Positions 18,046 to 27,600 of a stretch of 64,000 nt of DNA are shown here, in pieces. Position 1 is the first letter of the stretch. Each line of letters opens with the position of its first letter. Source of the stretch: Verrucomicrobiia bacterium (lineage in GTDB: Bacteria; Verrucomicrobiota; Verrucomicrobiia; Verrucomicrobiales; DEV007); contig JAGRPB010000005.1 of NCBI GenBank assembly GCA_020439945.1, positions 1 to 64,000 on the forward strand, in the 5' to 3' direction. The notes under the pieces were generated by a model, which worked only from the letters and a program-made list of their open reading frames with translations, did not search any database and was not told where the DNA came from. Made by a program: the position numbers and the translations under genes.

Positions 18046-19002
18046 TCAGGCGCGATTCACCGCCCTCGCCGGCAGGAGTCCGCCATCTTTACGACTGCGA
18101 ATGAAATCGAACAGGGACAGTTCGAGCGGTTCGTCGGTCGGCACGAGCCGGTAGTCGATCCGGTTGCGATCGCAGATTCCGCGGATCGCCTCGAGATGGG
18201 CGTTCAACTTCTTCAGGTAACCGGCCCGAGCGACATCGGGGTCGATGTAGAGATCGCGCCCGGTTTCCACGTCCCGAAAGTGAGTGGCTTTGTCGAAGGT
18301 GAACTCCAGTTCCGCCCGATCGAGGGTGTGAAAAATCACCAGGTCGTGACCAGCCGCCGCCAGGTAACCGAGTTGGGTTTCCAATTCGTCGATCGGCGCC
18401 AGCAGATCGGAGATGAGCACGAACACGCCGCGGCGCCGGATCATTTCCGACAGTGCCTTGAGGGGAGCAATCAAATCCGTTCCATTGCCACGCGGCGCCT
18501 GCTCGAGACGCATCATCAGGCGCCTCAGGTGGCCGGGACGATTGCGGGCCGGGATGGCCTGGTCGGGTTTCTCGTCAAAAGTCGCCAAGCCCACCGCGTC
18601 TCCCTGTCCCATCAGGAAATACGCCAGCGTCGCCGCGAGGGTGGCCCCGTATTCCGCTTTCGTGTAATCCCCAAAGCCGTAGCCCATCGATTGGCTCTGA
18701 TCGACGAGCAGAGTGCAGCGGAGATTGGTCTCGTCCTCGAATTTCTTGATGAAAACCCGATCGCTCCGCGCCACTACCTTCCAGTCGATGAAGCGGGGAT
18801 CATCGCCCTTGGTGTAGGGCCGATACTCACTGAACTCGACTGAGAAGCCGTGATAGGGCGACTTGTGGAGGCCTTTCCAGAAACCCTCGACGACCACCCG
18901 CGCCCGCATCTCGAGCGACTTGATCCGCATCAGTGTCGCCGGATCAATGAGGGAGTTGTTTGAACGAATGGACATGTTGAGGAGCCCGGAATCAGGCCGC
19001 AT
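18046..19002 (-). CDS. DUF58-domain protein
   Basis: A 318-residue protein of the DUF58 family, a VWA-like fold usually encoded beside MoxR ATPases. Diagnostic segments are SVEFSEYRPYTKGDDPRFID, WKVVARSDRVFIKKFEDE, LRCTLLVDQSQSMGYGF (MIDAS-like DQSQS) and GLATFDEK. There is no signal peptide or membrane helix, so it should be cytosolic. It overlaps the small upstream gene by 11 bp. In known systems MoxR and DUF58/VWA proteins cooperate in chaperone-like metal or cofactor insertion; here the role is inferred from the neighbourhood. Confidence 0.92.
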   Translation of the reverse strand: MRPDSGLLNMSIRSNNSLIDPATLMRIKSLEMRARVVVEGFWKGLHKSPYHGFSVEFSEYRPYTKGDDPRFIDWKVVARSDRVFIKKFEDETNLRCTLLVDQSQSMGYGFGDYTKAEYGATLAATLAYFLMGQGDAVGLATFDEKPDQAIPARNRPGHLRRLMMRLEQAPRGNGTDLIAPLKALSEMIRRRGVFVLISDLLAPIDELETQLGYLAAAGHDLVIFHTLDRAELEFTFDKATHFRDVETGRDLYIDPDVARAGYLKKLNAHLEAIRGICDRNRIDYRLVPTDEPLELSLFDFIRSRKDGGLLPARAVNRA

Positions 19003-19276
19003 AAATGAACTCGGCCAGGTTGCGTGACGCTTTCAAGTAAGCGCCATAGGGCGGAACCTTCTTGGCCAGCCAGACGATGGGGTCGGTCAGCACACGGCCC
19101 GCCTCGGTCTTCTGCCGAATCGAAATGCCGGCGACATCGGCGGCCAGCACCGGCAGGGGGAAAAGGAAGAAATAGAAAACGGCACCCAAGACGACGAACA
19201 CCCCCGCGAGCCGCAGCAGGCCGGGTTTCGATTCCACGGGCTCGTCAGGCAAAGGCGTCTGGGTCGAATCGGTCAT
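18992..19276 (-). CDS. Small membrane protein of the MoxR operon
   Basis: A 94-residue protein from the ATG at 19276 (MTDSTQTPLPDEP); the open frame extends upstream, but that segment is basic and lies in the spacer after the MoxR gene. It has a hydrophobic segment, LAGVFVVLGAVFYFFLFPLPVLAADVAGI, that forms one or two helices, and a soluble tail (DPIVWLAKKVPPYGAYLKAS). It overlaps the DUF58 gene and is co-transcribed with it. No family is recognised; a small membrane anchor for the MoxR/DUF58 machinery is possible. Confidence 0.7.
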   Translation of the reverse strand: MTDSTQTPLPDEPVESKPGLLRLAGVFVVLGAVFYFFLFPLPVLAADVAGISIRQKTEAGRVLTDPIVWLAKKVPPYGAYLKASRNLAEFIYAA

Positions 19277-19313
19277 GTTGAAAACGCTGGGCTTTCCTCT
19301 CGCCGGCACGGGT

Positions 19314-20360
19314 TCACATTTTTGCCGTTCTTTTCTCGGAGACACTTTCGACCAGCTTCTTCACCACGCTGTCGACGGTGACGCCCTCGGCTTCGGCCCG
19401 ATAGTTGACGAGGATTCGATGTCGCAACACCGGACCCGCCATCGCCCGGATATCGTCAAACGTCACGTGCGCCCGCCCCTCGAGCAGGGCCCGCGTTTTT
19501 CCTCCGAGCACGAGGAATTGGCTGGCCCGGGTGCCGGCGCCCCAGTTGACCCACTCATCGACGAAGTCGGGCGCCCCGGAACGATTGGGGCGCGAGGCCG
19601 CCGCGAGGCGCACCGCATAACGGACCACCTCGTCAGCAACCGGCACCTTGCGGACGACCTGGTGGCATTTGAGGAGGTCCTCGCCGTTGAAAAGCTGCGT
19701 CACCGGTTCTCCGGGACCGGCCGTGGTCCGGCGAACGACTTCCACCTCGTCGTCCTCGGGCAGGTAATCGATGACGATATTGAGCATGAAACGGTCGAGC
19801 TGCGCTTCGGGAAGCGGGTAGGTGCCTTCCATCTCGATGGGGTTCTGCGTCGCCAGCACGAAGAAGGGCGCGTCCAGCTTGATGCTCTCTCCGGCCACCG
19901 AGACCTGTTTCTCCTGCATCGCTTCGAGCAAGGCCGCCTGGGTCTTGGGCGGGGTCCGGTTGATCTCGTCGGCCAGGATGATGTTGGCGAAAATCGGTCC
20001 CTTGGAAAACACCAGCTCGCGCCCGCCATCCGAGGTCTCCTCGAGGATTTCCGTCCCCGTGATATCGGAGGGCATCAGGTCGGGCGTGAACTGGATGCGG
20101 TGGAAACTCAGGTCGAAAACCTTCGCCAAAGTCGACACGAGCAGCGTCTTCGCCAATCCCGGCGCCCCGGTGATGAGGCAATGTCCCCCGCAAAGAAGTG
20201 CGACTAGCAGCTGATCCACGACCTCATTCTGACCGACAATCACCTTGGATAGTTCCCGGCCAATCTGTTCGCGAGCGTCTTTCAGTTTTTCGGTCATTTC
20301 CCGTTCGAGTTCGAAGTCGGGATTGGATTCGGATTTGGGGATCGGTGGCGGGGTGCTCAT
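19314..20360 (-). CDS. MoxR-family AAA+ ATPase
   Basis: A 348-residue cytosolic ATPase. It has Walker A GAPGLAKT (65-72), Walker B IILADEINR (about 127-135), the MoxR hallmark NRTPPKTQAALLEAMQEKQV, sensor 1 in FVLATQNPIEMEGTYPLPEA, and a C-terminal lid with sensor 2 (GAGTRASQFLVLGGKTRAL). MoxR proteins act as chaperone-like motors with VWA-domain partners, here probably the DUF58 and BatA-like proteins of the same operon. The ATG at 20360 lies only 5 bp from the inverted repeat that bounds the upstream four-helix-bundle gene. No Shine-Dalgarno sequence is evident. Confidence 0.94.
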   Translation of the reverse strand: MSTPPPIPKSESNPDFELEREMTEKLKDAREQIGRELSKVIVGQNEVVDQLLVALLCGGHCLITGAPGLAKTLLVSTLAKVFDLSFHRIQFTPDLMPSDITGTEILEETSDGGRELVFSKGPIFANIILADEINRTPPKTQAALLEAMQEKQVSVAGESIKLDAPFFVLATQNPIEMEGTYPLPEAQLDRFMLNIVIDYLPEDDEVEVVRRTTAGPGEPVTQLFNGEDLLKCHQVVRKVPVADEVVRYAVRLAAASRPNRSGAPDFVDEWVNWGAGTRASQFLVLGGKTRALLEGRAHVTFDDIRAMAGPVLRHRILVNYRAEAEGVTVDSVVKKLVESVSEKRTAKM

Positions 20361-20365
20361 GGGAG

Positions 20366-20395
20366 AGGGGTGAGGATCGAGGATCGAGGAGTGAG
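20366..20395. repeat. Left inverted repeat of the four-helix-bundle cassette
   Basis: This 30-bp segment begins AGGGGTGAGGATCGAGGATC on the plus strand. The reverse complement of 20788-20819 begins AGGGGTGAGGAGCGGGGATC. About 22 of the first 25 positions match. The two repeats flank the four-helix-bundle gene, and the left one ends 5 bp from the MoxR start codon. Confidence 0.75.
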
Positions 20396-20397
20396 TT

Positions 20398-20766
20398 TCA
20401 GGTGTGAATGTCGAGTTTCTTGATCAGCGAGGCCAACATCCGGCCTAATTCGTCGAGCTTTCCCAGCAGTTGTTCCGAGGTGTCAGCATCAGAAAAGCCA
20501 AGTCGGTTGGAAAGCAGAATCTGGGTTTCAACTTCAGCGATTGATCCCCGAGCGATTCTCAGGAAGCGAATGTAATCGCGGGTGGAACGACGGCCGTGGC
20601 CCTCCGCAATATTGGATGGAATCGAGACGGAAGCCCGCCGTATTTGTGAGACGAGTCCAAATTTTTCGTCATTCGGAAACTGCTTCGAGAATTCGTAGAT
20701 TGAAGCCGCCAAATCCATAGCCAAATTCCAGACTTTCAAATCGCGGTATGAATTGATCGAACTCAT
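20398..20766 (-). CDS. Four-helix-bundle protein (23S rRNA intervening-sequence family)
   Basis: This 122-residue protein starts at the ATG at 20766 (MSSINSYRDLKVW). Family signatures are SYRDLKVWNLAMDLAASIYEF, FGLVSQIRRASVSIPSNIAE with G-H-G-R, and YIRFLRIARGSIAEVETQI, typical of the bundle proteins first seen in 23S rRNA intervening sequences and related to the Avd accessory proteins of diversity-generating retroelements. The proteins form pentamers and bind nucleic acid; their cellular role is unsettled. No reverse transcriptase or template repeat is nearby. Near-identical inverted repeats directly outside the gene and its exact fit between two operon genes suggest it arrived as a unit. 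Confidence 0.88.
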   Translation of the reverse strand: MSSINSYRDLKVWNLAMDLAASIYEFSKQFPNDEKFGLVSQIRRASVSIPSNIAEGHGRRSTRDYIRFLRIARGSIAEVETQILLSNRLGFSDADTSEQLLGKLDELGRMLASLIKKLDIHT

Positions 20767-20787
20767 CTCAATTGCTCTCGATTCCAT

Positions 20788-20819
20788 CCCTCGACCCTCG
20801 ATCCCCGCTCCTCACCCCT
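20788..20819. repeat. Right inverted repeat of the four-helix-bundle cassette
   Basis: This segment is the partner of 20366-20395 in inverted orientation and ends immediately before the stop codon of the DUF4159 gene at 20820. Together the repeats define a unit of about 454 bp that fills the whole space between the DUF4159 stop and the MoxR start. Confidence 0.75.
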
Positions 20820-21725
20820 TCAATGCGTCATCGCATAAAAGATAATGTTAATCCCCAGCGGGTAGGCATACTTTTCAGAGAACTCCCTGAAGAACCACGG
20901 ATCGGTTCCTTCCTCTTCCCAGCCGTCGCCCAGGTCGGTGTTCCAGCAGATCATCATGCACATGCGACCATTGTCGTCGAAGATCGCGCGGTAGTGAGGC
21001 GTTTCCGCGCCGGGCTTGTTCCACTCGTAGGTGATGCCCTGTTCCTTGCCCATGATGGCCATGCCGACGGCGGGAATCTGCGGTTTCAGGGGAAGATCGA
21101 AAACCACGTGAAAGATGGGGTGATCCAGTTCCAGTTCGACCGGCTCGCGATCGGGAAAAATCTGTTTCAGAGCCCGGTAGAAACCGTTCCATTCGTAGAT
21201 GCCCCAGAAATCATCGACCATGATGAAGCCGCCATTCAACAGGTAGTCTCGCAGGATTTTCGCTTCCTCGTCGGTGATCCAGATGTCTCCGGGCTCGAGC
21301 ATGTAGACGAACGGGTATTGCCTCAACTGTTCCGGGTCGATATCCACCACACAGCCAACGGGATTGACTTCGAGCGAAGTAAGTTGGTTGAGCCGATACG
21401 AAAAATTCAGGTCGCTGTCGGGATAGTCGATCAGCCACTTCGACCGCCTTCCCATCCAGGTGCCCGAGTTGTAGCGAAGCCGGGCGAAGGTGAACACGTC
21501 GTTCGGCAACTCCTGGCTGACGTTCCACTCGGGAAAGTCGTAGTGCTGCCCGCGCCCCCAATCGCGCGGGTCGCGTGGCACTTCGCCGTCCGTGATCCCG
21601 AACCAGGTGGGCATCACCTTGCCGACGTTGCTGTCCTGGGCCAGCAACAGCAGCGGCGCGGTCAGCAGGATCGCCACAGAAATGGCGCGCCATGAAATCC
21701 GGATACCTGGAGAGCCGACTTTCAT
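20820..21725 (-). CDS. Secreted DUF4159-domain protein
   Basis: The protein has 301 residues with a signal peptide (AISVAILLTAPLLLLAQ). The DUF4159 domain fills the rest: FTFARLRYNSGT, WLIDYPDSDLNFSYRLNQLT, YPFVYMLEPGDIWITDEEA, LRDYLLNGGFIMVDDFWG, and the terminal YPLGINIIFYAMTH. The fold resembles class I glutamine amidotransferase-like domains without the nucleophile. DUF4159 genes habitually travel with MoxR/DUF58/BatA operons in Bacteroidetes and the PVC group, as here. Its start overlaps the upstream gene's stop (ATGA at 21722-21725). Molecular function unknown. Confidence 0.88.
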   Translation of the reverse strand: MKVGSPGIRISWRAISVAILLTAPLLLLAQDSNVGKVMPTWFGITDGEVPRDPRDWGRGQHYDFPEWNVSQELPNDVFTFARLRYNSGTWMGRRSKWLIDYPDSDLNFSYRLNQLTSLEVNPVGCVVDIDPEQLRQYPFVYMLEPGDIWITDEEAKILRDYLLNGGFIMVDDFWGIYEWNGFYRALKQIFPDREPVELELDHPIFHVVFDLPLKPQIPAVGMAIMGKEQGITYEWNKPGAETPHYRAIFDDNGRMCMMICWNTDLGDGWEEEGTDPWFFREFSEKYAYPLGINIIFYAMTH

Positions 21726-24481
21726 GGATTGGATTGCTTTCCCTGTTTGGATTCGGGAGTTGCGACCGCGCCTCCGCCGCCAAACGGATCATCCCCTTTC
21801 TTCGTCCGCTCGACATCACCGGTTCCCGGCTTGGCAGAAGCCGTCCCGGCTCCGGTTTCCGCAGGTTCCTCAAACGCCAGCAAGAGCTGGTGCGCCTCCC
21901 GGTAGCGAGGCGCATCCACCAGCGCGTCGAGCAGGTAGCGCTTGGCTCGCGACTCGTCATCCGGCTTCAACAGGCGGGCGAGCCGGAACCGGATCTCGCT
22001 GGGATTCACCGGTTTCAGGATCAGCAGTTTCTCGAAAGATTCGACCGCCGATTTCCGCTCGTTCTTCGCTTCCAGCGCGCACCCGCGACAGTAATGAGCG
22101 TGCTTGAGGAACGGGTTGATGGCTTCGGCCTGGTGAGCCGTTTGCAGCAGGCCATCCCAATTGCCACTCTCCATGTCGAGGTCCAGCAGGCGCGTGTAGG
22201 CGGTGTAGGCTTCGGCGGAACGATCCGCCAATTCGCGCAAGGTCTTCGTTTCGCCCTCCGAATCACCCAACGCTCTCTGGGCCTGTGCCTTCAGAGCGTA
22301 GCCACCGCCGTTGTGGGTGTTGTCCGGATAGAGTGCGATGAAATTGTCGGCCGCATTGACCGCTTCCGTCCATTTTTCCTGCGCCAGGAAATGCTGGGTC
22401 AGACGATGCCAGGCCCACAGGCTGTTCGGTCGTTGCTCAGCATACTGGGCAATCGCGTCGGGATCGAGCGGATCGACCACCTCCGGAGGCGGTTGGGTCC
22501 AGTCCACTCCCGGCGCCAGGTTTTCCGCCAACGAAACCACGTGGGCGCGAAATTTCTTTTCCAAGGCCTCGATGTCTTCCGTGTTCCGGGCAATGGCGTC
22601 GTTGATCAGGACACCGTCACCAAGATCCTTGAGAATCTTCTGAAACTGATCGAGCCCGTAATGGTCGATGAGGTATTTCACCACCAGCATCGACTGGAAA
22701 TAGCCGAACATGAGATGCTCGGAACTCTCCGGATGAAGAAAGGCGCCACTCAGATCCGAGATCGGCGTCAGGGCATCCTCATCCAGGATCATTCGCCGCG
22801 GATCCTGCTCCATCCTCTGCCCCCATTTCGGATCACGCTGAACTTCTTCGTAAACCGAAATCCCCTCGCTCAACCAACGCGGCATCTTGTTGTGGGTGAC
22901 GGTCAGGGTCACGACGTGGCAGAACTCGTGCCACAGCGTCGCCTCCCAATTGTTCCGGGCGTGAGCCAGCCCACCCGGACTGTTCATCGTCACCACCGTG
23001 CCGAAACAGGCGCCGAGAATGCCGGCGCCGCCGAGATTTCCGAACGTACGAATGGCAAAATCCTGCTGGTGAGGGAAGAACTCGACCAGAACCGGATGAT
23101 CCAGCTCCAACCCGTATTTCTCGCAGAGAACTTTCTTGGCCTCGGTCAGCAATTCCATGGCCCGATCACCATAGATCTCCGCCTCGTTGGCCGGCATGCG
23201 AATGGTGAAGTCGGGTGACGAAACCGTTTCATAACTCGCCAACTCATCCCGCAGGACCGTCAGGTTATAGGCCAGCACGTTGTATTCGTCGGCCTCGCTG
23301 ACCTCCTGCGCCAGGGCGAAGGCGGCGTCCTCATCGCCGATCCTCAACAGGTCGTGGGCGAGTTGCAGCCTCGCCGGCAGAAAATCCGGATCCATCTCCA
23401 GCGCCGATCGCTGGCGGGCGGCGCCTTCCTGGAAGCGGTAATTCCGGGACAACACTCGCCCGATGGTGTGATCGACCTCCGGATTCTCGGCCCAATATGC
23501 GAGCGCCTTCTTCCGCGATTCCTCGAAAGCCGCCTCGTCCGCCCGCGCCAGGTTGTCGACGACCGCGCGATAGGCCCACGCCAACGGATGATGGGAATTC
23601 ACCGAAAGCACCAGGTCGATGCGCTCGTTTGCCGCGTCGTATTCCTCGGCGTTGATCAGCGTCTCTGCCTGACGAAGCAAACTCGGCGCGTGCACCGGGT
23701 TCGTCTCCAGCGCGCGCTCCAGGTGTTTTCTGGCCGACTCTCCATCACTGGGAGCATAGGCCTCCGACAGACCGTAGCGGATTTCGGGATCATTGGGCGC
23801 GAACTTCAGCGCCGCGTTGAATTCGTTCGCGGCCCGCTGGTAGTCCGACTTGTCGAGCGCCAGCTGACCCGACGCAATGTGGGCGTCCACCAACCCGGAA
23901 GGAATGTCGTCCTTGGTCTTTGGCTTCTGCGCCGCCACCGGCGCGAAGTATTGCTCCATCACCTTGGCCGGATCCGCCCCCAGCGCCAAGGCGGCCCGAC
24001 CGAGCGCGACCTTGGTCATGCCGCCGCGCTCTTCGCGTTTCAGCTTCAGCGCGGCCTCATTGACCAGCTTCAGCATCTCGCTCGCCTTTTCCTTTTTCCC
24101 ATAAGCCGCGAAGAGATCGTGCGCCGCCATCAGAGCCGGAATGTTGTCCGGGTAGGAGATGGGAAGTTTTTCCGCTTCCTCCAGCGCCTCCTCGATTTCG
24201 CCCGTGGCCGCGAGGGACTGAAACTTGATCACCCGCCAATCGACCGCCGGTTGGCCGCGCTGATCGGCCATCCGGCAGACCTGCAGGCAGATGTCGTAGC
24301 GCCCCGCCTGGAACAATTCCCTGACCGCGGGCACATTTTCCTCATCGAAGAAACGTTTGTAGTCCGCCTGCCCGAACACCGGCGACGCCACCGGTCCCAG
24401 CAATGCCAATGTCGCGAAGGCGATCAGGGAGAGTCGGATTGACCGGAATCGGGGGTGAAAAGGCTCGGTCATGGGGCTCAC
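21722..24481 (-). CDS. TPR-repeat protein with gluzincin (peptidase MA-like) domain
   Basis: A large secreted protein of 919 residues: signal peptide (LIAFATLALLGPVASPVFGQ), many TPR-like helix pairs (for example YQRAANEFNAALKFAPNDPE and ARKHLERALETNPVHAPSLL), then a zinc-peptidase module. His518, Glu519 and His522 form WHEFCH, and the glutamate of LSEGISVYEE could be the third ligand, as in MA-clan gluzincins. A second TPR block follows (IALYPDNTHNGGGYALKAQ). The end is Lys/Gly/Ser-rich. It could act as a periplasmic scaffold and protease for the MoxR operon; the substrate is unknown. Confidence 0.87.
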   Translation of the reverse strand: MSPMTEPFHPRFRSIRLSLIAFATLALLGPVASPVFGQADYKRFFDEENVPAVRELFQAGRYDICLQVCRMADQRGQPAVDWRVIKFQSLAATGEIEEALEEAEKLPISYPDNIPALMAAHDLFAAYGKKEKASEMLKLVNEAALKLKREERGGMTKVALGRAALALGADPAKVMEQYFAPVAAQKPKTKDDIPSGLVDAHIASGQLALDKSDYQRAANEFNAALKFAPNDPEIRYGLSEAYAPSDGESARKHLERALETNPVHAPSLLRQAETLINAEEYDAANERIDLVLSVNSHHPLAWAYRAVVDNLARADEAAFEESRKKALAYWAENPEVDHTIGRVLSRNYRFQEGAARQRSALEMDPDFLPARLQLAHDLLRIGDEDAAFALAQEVSEADEYNVLAYNLTVLRDELASYETVSSPDFTIRMPANEAEIYGDRAMELLTEAKKVLCEKYGLELDHPVLVEFFPHQQDFAIRTFGNLGGAGILGACFGTVVTMNSPGGLAHARNNWEATLWHEFCHVVTLTVTHNKMPRWLSEGISVYEEVQRDPKWGQRMEQDPRRMILDEDALTPISDLSGAFLHPESSEHLMFGYFQSMLVVKYLIDHYGLDQFQKILKDLGDGVLINDAIARNTEDIEALEKKFRAHVVSLAENLAPGVDWTQPPPEVVDPLDPDAIAQYAEQRPNSLWAWHRLTQHFLAQEKWTEAVNAADNFIALYPDNTHNGGGYALKAQAQRALGDSEGETKTLRELADRSAEAYTAYTRLLDLDMESGNWDGLLQTAHQAEAINPFLKHAHYCRGCALEAKNERKSAVESFEKLLILKPVNPSEIRFRLARLLKPDDESRAKRYLLDALVDAPRYREAHQLLLAFEEPAETGAGTASAKPGTGDVERTKKGDDPFGGGGAVATPESKQGKQSNP

Positions 24482-24541
24482 AATGAAGCGGAAATCGGAG
24501 ACGGCGTAAAGGGGGATCGCGGGGGCGGCATCGCGGCGCGC

Positions 24542-24582
24542 GATTCAACAGGGTCAAGTCCCCGACTCAACCCTGTTAAGTC
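24542..24582. repeat. Dispersed palindromic repeat, copy 1 (intergenic)
   Basis: The arms AACAGGGT-CA-AGTC and GACT-CA-ACCCTGTT are complementary except for the CA/CA step and are separated by CCC. The hairpin lies between the end of the AmmeMemoRadiSam gene and the start of the TPR gene. The same core occurs near 38.7, 43.2 and 59.6 kb. There is no T-run after it, so it is not a standard terminator. The rest of the 24482-24676 spacer shows no gene. Confidence 0.75.
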
Positions 24583-24676
24583 ACGGTCAGGACGCAGCTT
24601 TCGTGCCGCGAGCAATCGTCATGATCGATGCAACCCCATGAACCGCCGGGCGTCTCGCCACGACCGAATTTGACGA

Positions 24677-27600
24677 TCATCGCAATGTGGCTCCCGCGTA
24701 GCCGACTACCCGCGAAGTGTCTCCCGAGACGTGGGCGCTCGTGTCGTAGCGGACGATCTCGACTTCGGCGGGCTTTTGCTTTTCCAACGCCCGGAGGACA
24801 GCGACGGCGGGGCGGAGGCCGCACATGCTGATGTTGTTTTCCCGGCAGGTATCGTAGAGGCCGCGGGGATCGGCGGCTTTGAAGCGCTCAAGCGCCAGGG
24901 CGTCTCGGCGGCGGTTTTCCTCCTCGTTGGCGAAGTGATTCATGTCGCTGGAAATAACGAAAAGGACGCGATCGCCGAGTTCGGATTTCAGGGCGGCCAA
25001 GGCTTCGGCGAGCGGCGCGAGATCCTCGAAGTCGGCGGCGCCGATGGCGATGGGGACAATTCGGAGATTGGGATTTTTTCGGTGGAGAAAAGGCAGCAAC
25101 ACTTCGCAGCCGTGCTCGGCTCGGTGAGCGGCGGATTCCTTTTCCAGACCGGGACAACGGTCGGCGAGAAAGTCGACCCACTCGGTCGCGACGGGAATGA
25201 TCGCATCCGGAATTCGCCAAGACCCAGCGGAGCTAACCGACCAGTTGGCTCCGTGCGCTGTGTGCTTGGGGCCGATGACCACCACGACTTCAGGCACGGT
25301 GACGCGAGCGAGCGTTTCGGCGATGATCTCGCCGCAAAAGACCCACCCGGCATGTGGCAGCATGACAGCTCGGACTGGCTCGGTTTTCTCGTCCGCGTGA
25401 TCGGCGAAGAGGGTATCGAGGACGTTCTCGATCTCCGCCGCGCCGCGGGGATAAAACTGACCCGCCACGGCGGGAGGACGGACATTCGCGGTCGATTCGG
25501 CCTTGGCCAACTGATTGGCGGGGAGACGAAATCGAATCAGCTGACGCTGGAAGGCAATCAGCTCGGCTTTTCCGGCGGCCCAATCGGCAATGCTGAGCCC
25601 GATCGATTTCAGGGACTCCGCGACGGGATCGGCGGGTCGGGTTTCGCCGGGAATGGTGATGCCGAAGCGTTCTCCCTGTCGCGCCAGCACGGCGCCGCGG
25701 GCGAGGACGAGTCGATGCCTGTCCGGGAAATCCGCCGGATGCAGGAAAATCGGGATACTGAGCAGGTGAAGTCTGGCCTCCGCGTTTTCGAGCGCGAAAT
25801 CCTCGATTCCGCTCGCAATGGATTGAGCGGCCTCGCGAACGAGCTCAATGAGACTGGCTCCCGCTCTCAGTGCCACGGCGCGCCGTTGGCCGATTTCGAG
25901 AATGACTCCGAGCGGCGCTTCGTTCGCCTGGGCGACGGTTTTCGGCACCTGGATTTGCTGGCCGGATTTCCGCAGGCAGGCGATCACCAGCGAGGCCAAC
26001 GATTCGAGCGCAGGGCGCGGGAGCGAGGCGGGATCGAGTTCGGATTTCTGCGGTGCGGCAGAAAACGGGTCGCCTTCGAAAACGGTCAGGTCAGTATCGT
26101 CGGCCATCCAGGCTTCCTCGGGGAGCCCGGCCTTCAGCGAAACCTGTCGTAAGAAGGTCGAAGCGTCGTAGCCCTGCTCCACGGCGACCTGGGGCAGTAG
26201 GAGTCCACGCTGCGAACCGCGCCCGAGGATGACGCCGTGTTTGCCGACTTCAATGGCACTGGCTCGCGCTTCTCCTTTTTCAGGGATGACGCGAAAGCTG
26301 TGCATCGGGGTCAGCTCGATCTGGAGATAGGGCAGTTCCTCCGCGACGATGCGGGGGAAACGCCGGTCGCGGGTGGCCACCGCGGGCGCCGCTTCGGCGA
26401 GCAAAGCGGCGATCGGGTTGGCCTCCTCGGCTCGGTAATTGCCGATGCAGCCACGCAATTGGTGACCGCGCTTGAGGCTGACGAACAGGCCGTGGCAGGG
26501 AAAACTCGCGATTGCTTCGGGCAATTGGCGCGCGGGTTTTTCACCGCGGACTGCTGCTTCGACAAGATGCCTGGCCTGGGCGAGCAATGCTTGGCGGACG
26601 TTTTCGTCGAGGACGACGACTGGCTGGTCTTTGATTTCTTTCTTCACCGATTTCTGAATGCTGATCGGCAGGCGTCTCCGTCCCCAATCACCGCGTTCAT
26701 TTTCAAAAACGCCGGGAATTTTTTCGCCGCAGGCTGCGCAGCCTCCGTCTCGGATCTGGTATCGACCGAGTTGGTAGTGATCTCGCTCGATCACGATTTC
26801 GCCACACTTTGGACAACGAGTGCTCTGACGATCGCCATCGAGGACATTGCCGACATAAACGTATTTCAGGCCGCGACTCATCGCGATTTCTCGGGCTTCG
26901 ATGAGGGTTTCGTGCGGCGTCGGCGGAATGTCGCGCATCTTGAAATCGGGATGGAAGGCCGAGAAATGAAGCGGCACTTCGTCCCCGAGATTCTCGGCGA
27001 TCCAATCGGTCATTCGCCCGAGTTCATCCGGTGAATCGTTCTCGCCCGGAATGATCAGAGTCGTGATCTCGAACCAGGTATCGCTTTCACGCTTGAGCCA
27101 CTTCAGCGTGTCGAGCACCGGCTCGAGTTGAGCGAAGGCGAGTTTCCGGTAAAAGCGATCGGTGAAGGCCTTGAGGTCGATGTTGGCGGCGTCGATGTGC
27201 TGGTAAAATTCGGGACGCGCCTCGGTTCCGATGTAGCCGGCGGTGACGGCGACGGTCTTGATGCCCTCGGCCCGCGCCACCTTGGCCGTGTCGATGGCAT
27301 ACTCCGCCCAGATGACCGGGTCGTTATAGGTGAAGGCGATGCTGCGACATCCGTTTGCTTTCGCGGCGGCAACGATGTCTTCGGGACTGGCTTCCTCGGA
27401 GAGGATCTCGATCTCGCGCGATTTCGAGATGTCCCAGTTCTGGCAGAATTTGCAGCCGAGGTTGCATCCGGCGGTCCCGAACGAAAGAACCGGCGTGCCG
27501 GGCAGGAAATGGTTGAGCGGCTTTTTCTCGATCGGATCGATACAGAAACCGGTGCTTTTCCCGTAGGTGGTCAGCACGATCCGATCACCCTCGTTTTTGC

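Noticed and set aside
20361-20819. Diversity-generating retroelement, because of the Avd-like bundle protein
   Set aside because: No reverse transcriptase, template repeat or variable repeat is present near the gene.
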